Part shown: piece after piece, positions 1 to 5,709 of the stretch
How positions within the stretch are numbered: the stretch's first letter is position 1
Layout of the letters: every line of letters begins with the position of its first letter
Origin: Rubritepida sp.
Lineage (GTDB): Bacteria; Pseudomonadota; Alphaproteobacteria; Acetobacterales; Acetobacteraceae
Length of the DNA: 6,188 bases
Reading direction: 5' to 3'
NCBI GenBank assembly: GCA_028291485.1
Contig: JAQGHZ010000064.1
Coordinates: 1-6,188, forward strand
Made by a program: the position numbers and the translations under genes
The notes under the pieces: generated by a model
Database searches by the model: none
Seen by the model: only the letters and a program-made list of their open reading frames with translations
Told to the model about the DNA's origin: nothing

Positions 1-822
1 CCCATCCTCGATCTCGAAGGCCGTGGTCTGGAGGATGCCGCGCTCCAGGCTGACGAAGCCCGGCAGCCCGTCGATCCATTGCGGCTGCATCCAGGACGCG
101 AGACCCGACCGGAACTTCCGGTACAGCCCTTCGTACAGCCGCAGCGCCTTCTCGAGCCCAAGGATCGGATTGCGGAAGGCGAGCACCTTGCCGCCGCCAT
201 CCGAGTGGATCACCACATTTTCGGCCAGCAGGCGGCGCAGCGCCCCGATGTCGCCGTCGTGGGAGGCGCGGAAGAAGGCCTGCGCGATCCGCTCGCCCTC
301 CTCGCGCGGCACGGGGTAGCGCGGGCCCGCGTCGCGCACGTGCTTGCGTGCCCGCACGGCGAGTTGGCGCACGCTGGCGGCTTCGCGCTCCAGCGTCGTC
401 GCGACCTCGTCCAGTGGCACGCCGAAGACGTCGTGCAGGAGGAAGGCCGCCCGCTCCAGCGGCGAGAGGCGCTCCAGCGCCAGCATCAGCGTGAGCGTCA
501 GCTCGTCGGGGCGCATCCGCTCGTCCTCCCGCGGGTCGAAGATCGGTTCGGGGAGCCAGCTTCCGACATAGGTTTCCCGCCGGGCGCGGGCGGACTTCAT
601 CGCGTCCAGGCAAAGCCGCGTGACGGTGCGGGTGAGGAAGGCCGCGGGCTCGCGGACCTCCTCCCGATCGACGCGGCGCCAGCGGAGCCAGGCGTCCTGC
701 ACCACGTCCTCCGCCTCGGCCATGGAGCCGAGCATGCGATAGGCGAGGCGCACCAGCCGGGGCCGGTGCGCCTCGAACGCCTCAACCCCGGCGTCAGGGG
801 GGCCTAAGTCAGGCGGCTGCAC
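1..822 (-). CDS. ECF41-group (SigJ-type) RNA polymerase sigma factor, 3' end missing
   Basis: This is an extracytoplasmic-function sigma factor that would direct RNA polymerase to a small set of promoters. The visible 274 codons run past the left edge. Region sigma2 spans about residues 15-82 (RLAYRMLGSMAEAEDVVQDAW at 25-45 region) and sigma4 about 108-163 (LERLSPLERAAFLLHDVFG, then a helix-turn-helix). Between them is a WLPEP linker at 89-93. A SnoaL-like C-terminal domain follows from about 175, with the ECF41 signature DGGGK at 208-212. ECF41 proteins typically end soon after this, near an NPDK-like motif, so perhaps 15-25 residues are missing. In this group the fused C-terminal domain modulates activity instead of a classical anti-sigma factor, and none is seen here. 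The start is a GTG at 822-820 inside the end of the AhpD-like gene, overlapping it by 14 nt. It has no strong Shine-Dalgarno, so translational coupling is likely. A more upstream start cannot be excluded. Family call firm; exact start less so. Confidence 0.93.
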   Translation of the reverse strand, partial: MQPPDLGPPDAGVEAFEAHRPRLVRLAYRMLGSMAEAEDVVQDAWLRWRRVDREEVREPAAFLTRTVTRLCLDAMKSARARRETYVGSWLPEPIFDPREDERMRPDELTLTLMLALERLSPLERAAFLLHDVFGVPLDEVATTLEREAASVRQLAVRARKHVRDAGPRYPVPREEGERIAQAFFRASHDGDIGALRRLLAENVVIHSDGGGKVLAFRNPILGLEKALRLYEGLYRKFRSGLASWMQPQWIDGLPGFVSLERGILQTTAFEIEDG

Positions 823-1270
823 GCGCCGGTTCCGCGGGATGCGCGGCGCGGAAGCCCACCTGCACCCGGTTCCACAAGTTGATGACGCCGATGGCGAAGG
901 TGAGGTTCACCTGCTCGCTCTCCGTGAACTGGGCCTTGAGGAGAGCGTAGTCCGCATCCGGCGCGCCTGTCTCGGCGATGAGCGTGAGCGCTTCGGTCCA
1001 GGCCAGGGCGGCCCGCTCGCGGTCGGTGTAGAGCGAGGATTCGCGCCAGGCCTCGAGCATGTAGATGCGCATCTCCGTCTCGCCCGCCTTGCGCGCGTCG
1101 GTCGTGTGCATGTGCAGGCAGAAGGCGCAGCGGTTGATCTGCGAGGCGCGGATCTTCACCAGCTCCAGCAGGCTGTGCTCGAGGCCGTTGGTGACGGTGG
1201 CGGACAGCGCCAGCATCGCCTTGACGGTCTCGGGGGCGGATTTGAAAGGGTTGCTCAGGCGAGGGGTCAT
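809..1270 (-). CDS. AhpD-like carboxymuconolactone decarboxylase family protein
   Basis: This 153-residue protein belongs to the carboxymuconolactone decarboxylase/AhpD superfamily, small all-helical cytoplasmic proteins often with thiol-dependent peroxidase or reductase activity. The AhpD catalytic pattern is present: Glu36, Cys48, Cys51 and His55 (CAFCLHMH at 48-55). The Glu-to-first-Cys distance of 12 and the CxxCxxxH spacing match those known for AhpD, so a redox-active disulfide is likely. The hydrophobic segment VNLTFAIGVINLWNRVQVGF at 121-140 is the usual C-terminal helix of the family. The ATG at 1270 is preceded by GGAG five bases upstream. An in-frame ATG at 1282 is possible, but its protein start would overlap that ribosome binding site. 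Reading further upstream to 1582 would run through the GNAT gene and is rejected. Genes of this family are the classic partners of ECF41 sigma factors, and here the sigma gene follows with a 14-nt overlap. The physiological substrate cannot be read from the sequence. Confidence 0.93.
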   Translation of the reverse strand: MTPRLSNPFKSAPETVKAMLALSATVTNGLEHSLLELVKIRASQINRCAFCLHMHTTDARKAGETEMRIYMLEAWRESSLYTDRERAALAWTEALTLIAETGAPDADYALLKAQFTESEQVNLTFAIGVINLWNRVQVGFRAAHPAEPARAAA

Positions 1271-1309
1271 CGTCTTCTCCATGGGCGCGAAGGGCGCGCT
1301 TGCAGACAG

Positions 1310-1336
1310 GACGAGACGGCGCGGCCAGATGTGACA
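1310..1336 (-). promoter_or_regulatory. Predicted ECF41-type promoter of the ahpD-like/sigma operon
   Basis: On the minus strand, TGTCACA (1336-1330) is followed after 16 nt by CGTC (1313-1310), about 40 nt before the ATG at 1270. Known ECF41-dependent promoters carry TGTCACA at -35 and CGTC at -10. The heptamer is an exact match and sits directly upstream of the sigma factor's own operon, as expected for autoregulation. A second CGTC at 1318-1315 gives only an 11-nt spacer and is less likely to be the -10. The prediction rests on sequence alone. Confidence 0.75.
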
Positions 1337-1350
1337 CGCGCCCTGAAAAA

Positions 1351-1830
1351 TCAATCCTCGGCCGCGAGAAGGGCCAGCGCGTCGGGGCCGATCACCCAGC
1401 GATCCCTGTCCGGATCGGGCGTGGCGCCGATCCCACGGTAGAAGGCCTGCGCCGGCCCGTTGTCCTTCAGGACGAACCAGCAGAATTTCTCGTGCCCCGT
1501 CTCCGTGGCATGGCGTGCCATGCGTCGCACCAGCCGGCGCCCGACCCGGCCGCCGCGATGCTCCGGATCCACGAAGAGCCACTTTATCATGAGCAGCGGC
1601 CGGAGGTCGTGCATGAAGGGGATCTCGTAATGCACGGCCATGCCGACCAGCCTTCCGTCGCCGCGATCGGCCACGAAGGCACCGAATTCCGGGCGCTCGC
1701 CGAAACCGCGGCGCAGCAGCTCCGCCTCGGTCAGCCGGAAGCCGCTGCCGCGCTCGTAGGTGACGATGCCCTCCATGAGGCGCAGCAGCTCGGGCACGTC
1801 CTCGCGGACCATCGACCTGATCTCGACCAT
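1351..1830 (-). CDS. GNAT family N-acetyltransferase
   Basis: This 159-residue protein is a single GNAT domain, which transfers an acetyl group from acetyl-CoA to an amine; the substrate cannot be deduced. It starts with a typical N-terminal strand and helix (IRSMVREDVPELLRLM). Motif A lies at about 82-105 (IKWLFVDPEHRGGRVGRRL), and motif B-like residues N124, A127 and F130-Y131 lie in LKDNGPAQAFYRGIGA. The pyrophosphate loop reads RGGRVG (92-97), with Arg where Gly is usual at the fourth position; such substitutions occur in the superfamily. ATG 1830 was chosen because GAGG lies six bases upstream; in-frame ATGs at 1842 and 1920 lack good binding sites. The gap to the upstream SDR is 111 nt and contains a candidate ECF41 promoter. 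The gap to the AhpD-like gene is 80 nt and contains that gene's promoter. A PaiA-like role beside the PaiB-type gene is conceivable, but nothing in the sequence shows it. Confidence 0.9.
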   Translation of the reverse strand: MVEIRSMVREDVPELLRLMEGIVTYERGSGFRLTEAELLRRGFGERPEFGAFVADRGDGRLVGMAVHYEIPFMHDLRPLLMIKWLFVDPEHRGGRVGRRLVRRMARHATETGHEKFCWFVLKDNGPAQAFYRGIGATPDPDRDRWVIGPDALALLAAED

Positions 1831-1892
1831 TCCTGTCCTCATGATCCGCGGCAGGACTGCCGTGCGCGTCGCGCCGCCCGCTACAGCGTCAT

Positions 1893-1919
1893 GACGACGC
1901 GGAGCATGGCGGTGCGACA
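1893..1919 (-). promoter_or_regulatory. Candidate second ECF41-type promoter, upstream of the GNAT gene
   Basis: On the minus strand, TGTCGCA (1919-1913) is followed after exactly 16 nt by CGTC (1896-1893). The heptamer differs from TGTCACA at one position, and the spacing equals that of the promoter at 1336-1310. It lies 23 nt beyond the SDR stop codon and about 63 nt before the GNAT ATG at 1830. CGTC is common in this GC-rich DNA, so the match is suggestive only. The -10 overlaps a 10-bp palindrome (CGTCATGACG, 1887-1896). Confidence 0.4.
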
Positions 1920-1941
1920 TGCGTCATGGAGAAAATGGGCT

Positions 1942-2694
1942 TCAGTGAAAAGTGCGGCCGGAATCGATGACGATGGTCTGGCCCGTCATGGTCTCCGTGC
2001 GGCACATGGTCACCACCATGTCGGCGCAGTCGTCCTTGTCGGCGGGCCTCTTCAGCAGCGAGCTCGCAGCCGAGCGTTCCACTTGCTCCGGCCGCAGGTT
2101 CGACGTCGCGCGCGTGCCCTCCAGCAGGCCCGGCGCCACGCAGTTCACCAGCGTCTCAGGCGCCAGCGCCACGGCCATGCACTTCGTCAGGTGGATCAGC
2201 CCGGCCTTGGAGATGGCATAGGCGATCGACGACCCTGACGGCCCCAGCCCCGCGACGGAGGAAATATTCACGATCCGCCCGCGCCCCTGCGCCTTCATCA
2301 CCGGCGCCACGGCCTTGGTCAGCCGCATCGGGCCGGTGAGGTTCACGGCCATGATCTTGTCCCACAGCTCCATGGTGAGGCTGTCCAGATCCTGGAAGGG
2401 CACGGACTTGTTGAAGGCCGCGTCGTTCACGAGGATGTCGAGCTGGCCGAAGCGCGCCGTCACGTCGCCGATCAGCTTCTCCACCGCTGCGCCGTCGGTG
2501 ATGTCGCAGGCGAAGGCCGCGGCGTTCACCTGGTAGGTGGAGGCCAGCTCGCGCGCGACGCCCTCGGCCTGGTCCTTGCTCTGCGCGTACATGACGGCGA
2601 TGTGCGCGCCTTCCTTGGCCAGCGCGTGGCAGATGCGCTGCCCCAGCCCGCCATTGCCGCCCGTCACCAGCGCGACCGCACCCCTGAGATCCAT
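1942..2694 (-). CDS. Classical SDR oxidoreductase (3-oxoacyl-ACP reductase-like)
   Basis: This 250-residue NAD(P)-dependent oxidoreductase has the length and motif order of classical short-chain dehydrogenases of the FabG type. The nucleotide-binding loop TGGNGGLG is at 11-18, and a CDITD segment at 63-67 supplies the adenine-contacting Asp64. The catalytic tetrad is intact: Asn118 (MAVNLTG), Ser146 (NISS), Tyr159 and Lys163 (YAISK), with the usual 13-residue Ser-Tyr distance. The end of the second strand has no acidic residue, which hints at NADPH over NADH (inference). One oddity is NDAA at 90-93 in place of the family's NNAG. The substrate is unknown; FabG-like similarity does not prove a role in fatty acid synthesis. 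ATG 2694 has GGAG seven bases upstream; the longer reading from 2751 lacks support. It lies 63 nt downstream of the other SDR, separated by a hairpin that includes this gene's ribosome binding site. Confidence 0.93.
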   Translation of the reverse strand: MDLRGAVALVTGGNGGLGQRICHALAKEGAHIAVMYAQSKDQAEGVARELASTYQVNAAAFACDITDGAAVEKLIGDVTARFGQLDILVNDAAFNKSVPFQDLDSLTMELWDKIMAVNLTGPMRLTKAVAPVMKAQGRGRIVNISSVAGLGPSGSSIAYAISKAGLIHLTKCMAVALAPETLVNCVAPGLLEGTRATSNLRPEQVERSAASSLLKRPADKDDCADMVVTMCRTETMTGQTIVIDSGRTFH

Positions 2695-2730
2695 GAACTC
2701 TCTCCCCGTTTCGTGACGGGGAGAGTGCTC
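2695..2730 (-). promoter_or_regulatory. Intercistronic hairpin covering the SDR ribosome binding site
   Basis: Between the two SDR genes, a perfect 10-bp inverted repeat (2700-2709 with 2716-2725) flanks a 6-nt loop. In the minus-strand transcript, one A-A mismatch is followed by four more pairs (2727-2730 with 2695-2698, one of them G-U), so the 3' arm ends at the base just before the ATG at 2694. The Shine-Dalgarno GGGGAGAG is inside that arm. No U-tract follows, which argues against an intrinsic terminator. It could gate translation of the downstream SDR or mark an RNA-processing site. Function is inferred. Confidence 0.55.
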
Positions 2731-2757
2731 TTCAATCCCGAGGCCCGGCAAGACGGC

Positions 2758-3519
2758 CTATTTGAACTGGCCGCCGCCATCCACGTCGATCACCGTCCCG
2801 GCGAGATAGCCGCCGCGCGGCGAGGCGCCGAAGACGGCGAGCTCCGCGATCTCCTTCGGCTCGATGGGACGGCCGAGCGGCATGCCGGTCAGCATCTCCT
2901 CCCAGCGCTCCGCGTCGCCGAAGGCCACCTGCGCCCGCTGCCGCGCCTGGGTTTCCATGCGACCGGTCTTGGTGGCCGCGGGATTGATGCCGAAGACGCG
3001 CACGTCGTCCGCCTGCGCCTCGCCGCCCACCGCCGAGGTGAAGGCGATCAGCGCGGCATTCCCCGCGGTGCCCGCGATGTAGTTGTGCTTCCAGGCGCGC
3101 CCGGCCATGCCGACGACGTTGACGATCACGCCCGATTTCCGCGCCCGCATGTCGGCCACGAACATCTTCGTCAGGTGGAAATAGCCGAAGACCTTGAGCG
3201 CCCAGGCCTGCTCCCAGGTCTCCATGTCGATCGCGGCGAGGCTGCCGGAGGGGATGGCGCCGGCATTGTTCACCAGGATGTCGGCGCCCAGCGTCGCCGC
3301 ATGCAGCTTCACGCGATCGGCGGATTTCGAGAGGTCGAGCGCCATCGCCTCCACCCGCACCTGATATTTTTGCCGGAGCGTGGCCGCCGCTTCGTCCGGC
3401 GTGCGCGCGGCGAGCACCACGTCGCAGCCCTCGGCCGCGAAGGCCTCCGCGCAGGCATAGCCGATGCCCTTGGACGCGCCCGTGATCACCACGCGCTTGC
3501 CCGTCAGTTCCATATCCAT
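2758..3519 (-). CDS. SDR family oxidoreductase with non-canonical active site (PRK06125-like)
   Basis: This 253-residue protein has an SDR Rossmann fold: TGASKGIG at 13-20, LDLS at 61-64 and NNAG at 84-87, plus the usual C-terminal GTVIDVDGG at 241-249. Arg39 after the second strand suggests NADP(H) preference. The catalytic tetrad is not conserved. The Asn position is Lys109 (ALKVFG). The Ser position is Gly137 (NVVG). Where YxxxK is expected the sequence reads NYIAGTAGNAAL (146-157), which ungapped gives Gly150 and Asn154; the nearest Tyr, 147, is three residues early and followed by YxxxT. From memory, a recognised SDR subgroup (PRK06125-type) shares this NYIAG/GNAAL pattern, so it looks like a family trait rather than damage. 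The reaction is unknown. It starts only 5 nt after the PaiB-type stop codon, so the two are probably translationally coupled. The ATG at 3519 is taken; an in-frame ATG at 3513 is nearly as good. Confidence 0.9.
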   Translation of the reverse strand: MDMELTGKRVVITGASKGIGYACAEAFAAEGCDVVLAARTPDEAAATLRQKYQVRVEAMALDLSKSADRVKLHAATLGADILVNNAGAIPSGSLAAIDMETWEQAWALKVFGYFHLTKMFVADMRARKSGVIVNVVGMAGRAWKHNYIAGTAGNAALIAFTSAVGGEAQADDVRVFGINPAATKTGRMETQARQRAQVAFGDAERWEEMLTGMPLGRPIEPKEIAELAVFGASPRGGYLAGTVIDVDGGGQFK

Positions 3520-3524
3520 CCGTG

Positions 3525-4148
3525 TCAGTCCCCATCCCGTGCGGCACGCATCGATCGGGCCAGCGCCGCATCCTCCGGGCCGAGACCGTCGAGCGCACCT
3601 TTGCGATCCGCATCGTTGCGGTTCTGGGAGAGTTTGCGCTTTCCGGTGAGGGTTTCAATGGTCAGCACCACCCCCACGATGCCCTTGAGCTGCGCCCCGA
3701 TGAACTCCGCCGGCGCGTCGTCCACGGACCAGGGCGCCGCACTGCGCGCCTCGTGCTGGTCGGTCAGGGCGACCACGATCTCCCGCAGCCGCGCGGCATC
3801 CTCGATGATCTCGACCGGCCCCTCGGCATGGACGGCCTCGTAGTTCCAGGTCGGCACCACGCGATGCGTCTCGGCCTTGGTGGGGTAGCTGTTGGGCGAG
3901 ATATAGCCCTCCGGCCCCGGAAACACCGCGACGGCGCGCCCGGCCTCGCGCAGCGCCTTCCAGTGCGGATTGGCGCGCGCCAGATGGCCGACGACGCGCC
4001 GGCCGTCGGTCTGCAGCGGAATGTGGGAGATATCCGGCACGCCGCCCGCGCCGTTGCTGACGAGCAGGCACAGGCGCGCCTCGCGCATCAGGCGGAGGAC
4101 GACCTCGGGCCGTTCCTCCTTGAACAAAGCGGGGGTGTAGAGCGTCAT
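3525..4148 (-). CDS. PaiB-type FMN-binding negative transcriptional regulator family protein
   Basis: This 207-residue protein has the full length and motif series of the PaiB family (FMN_bind_2, split-barrel flavin-binding fold). Visible blocks are GHLARANPHW at 54-63, GPEGYISPNSYPTK at 78-91, VPTWNYEAVH at 98-107, and IVGVVLTIETLTGKRKLSQN at 157-176. The family is named for Bacillus subtilis PaiB, reported to repress sporulation and protease genes. No DNA-binding motif such as a helix-turn-helix is visible here, so flavin-dependent redox chemistry is an equally fair reading. The ATG at 4148 has GAGG seven bases upstream, which also forms part of a long hairpin. The gene lies 58 nt after argG and 5 nt before the SDR, so it is probably cotranscribed with both. 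A flavoprotein next to two SDRs suggests a redox-related cluster (inference). Confidence 0.92.
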   Translation of the reverse strand: MTLYTPALFKEERPEVVLRLMREARLCLLVSNGAGGVPDISHIPLQTDGRRVVGHLARANPHWKALREAGRAVAVFPGPEGYISPNSYPTKAETHRVVPTWNYEAVHAEGPVEIIEDAARLREIVVALTDQHEARSAAPWSVDDAPAEFIGAQLKGIVGVVLTIETLTGKRKLSQNRNDADRKGALDGLGPEDAALARSMRAARDGD

Positions 4149-4186
4149 GGACCAACCTCGGCGAAACCCCGCCGAGGCTAGTCCAT
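4147..4186 (-). promoter_or_regulatory. Long hairpin masking the paiB-type start codon and Shine-Dalgarno
   Basis: The argG-paiB gap is mostly one inverted repeat. The core is a perfect 8-bp pair (4156-4163 with 4170-4177) around a 6-nt loop. In the minus-strand transcript it extends to 17 consecutive pairs (4170-4186 with 4147-4163), two of them G-U. Those two positions would be A/C mismatches in a plus-strand RNA, so the fold suits the argG-paiB transcript. The arm contains GAGG and the first two bases of the AUG at 4148. There is no U-tract, so an intrinsic terminator is unlikely, though it may protect the argG mRNA 3' end. Confidence 0.6.
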
Positions 4187-4206
4187 CATTCCGGTCGCGC
4201 CAAAGC

Positions 4207-5442
<1,236 letters not shown>

Positions 5443-5583
5443 GTCCGGAAGCCTTTCGGGGAATCTTCGTAGGAGGCGGTGGGATGCCAGCGGATCGTAA
5501 GCCCTGCAACCCCGCGCGGCCCCGGGATCGCGAATGCCGGCCCTGAGGGGGCTGTTCCATCACCCGTCATGCGATGGGCCGTG

Positions 5584-5607
5584 ATCGGGCGGATCGATCC
5601 GCCCGAT
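5584..5607. repeat. Perfect 24-bp palindrome in the divergent intergenic region
   Basis: Positions 5584-5595 are the exact reverse complement of 5596-5607, with no spacer; the centre reads ATCGAT and each arm contains GGGCGG or its complement. It lies about 140 bp upstream of argG and 100 bp upstream of the plus-strand gene. A perfect two-fold site of this length could be an operator for a dimeric regulator. As RNA it could form a stem of about nine or ten pairs in either direction, but neither side has a U-tract. The repeat is certain; its function is unknown. Confidence 0.6.
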
Positions 5608-5626
5608 AGGCGCCAACCGATTGTCA

Positions 5627-5659
5627 GATGGGGGAGATTTTCCCCATTCTTCCCCCATC
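5627..5659. repeat. 9-bp inverted repeat upstream of the plus-strand gene
   Basis: GATGGGGGA (5627-5635) is perfectly complementary to TCCCCCATC (5651-5659), separated by 15 nt. A nested alternative pairs GGGGA (5631-5635) with TCCCC (5641-5645). A weak promoter may overlap it: TTGTCA at 5621-5626 and CATTCT at 5645-5650, 18 nt apart. If that is the promoter, the repeat would straddle the spacer and -10 as an operator. The promoter guess is poor; the inverted repeat itself is certain. Confidence 0.4.
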
Positions 5660-5709
5660 GGATGTCAGAGCCGAGTCCCGAACGGGCCGGCGGATTGGAG
5701 GTCAGTCAG

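Noticed and set aside
79..807. Long plus-strand open frame opposite the sigma factor gene
   Set aside because: It is antisense to a clear ECF sigma factor, is Arg/His/Leu-rich with no recognisable domain, and is explained by GC-rich third positions. The same applies to plus-strand frames at 839-1441, 1300-2238, 2602-3843 and 4147-5472.
1271..1582. N-terminal extension of the AhpD-like protein back to 1582
   Set aside because: The extension runs through the GNAT coding region and the predicted promoter and is unlike the family; ATG 1270 has its own GGAG.
1849..1862. CGGCAG/CTGCCG inverted repeat upstream of the GNAT gene as a third regulatory hairpin
   Set aside because: It is only five usable pairs with a 4-nt loop and does not include the SD; a competing GTCCT/AGGAC pairing with the SD has a long loop. 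Too weak to claim.
1831..1920. Thirty-residue N-terminal extension of the GNAT protein
   Set aside because: It lacks a good ribosome binding site, is rich in Arg/His/Ala, and overlaps the candidate promoter; GAGG precedes ATG 1830 by six bases.
1942..4148. A defined catabolic or natural-product pathway for the PaiB-type gene and two SDRs
   Set aside because: SDR and PaiB family membership does not define substrates, and no pathway-specific gene is present in the window.
4149..4184. Rho-independent terminator for argG
   Set aside because: The stem is strong, but the 3' side runs directly into AUGACGCUC with no U-run, and the next gene's start is within the stem.
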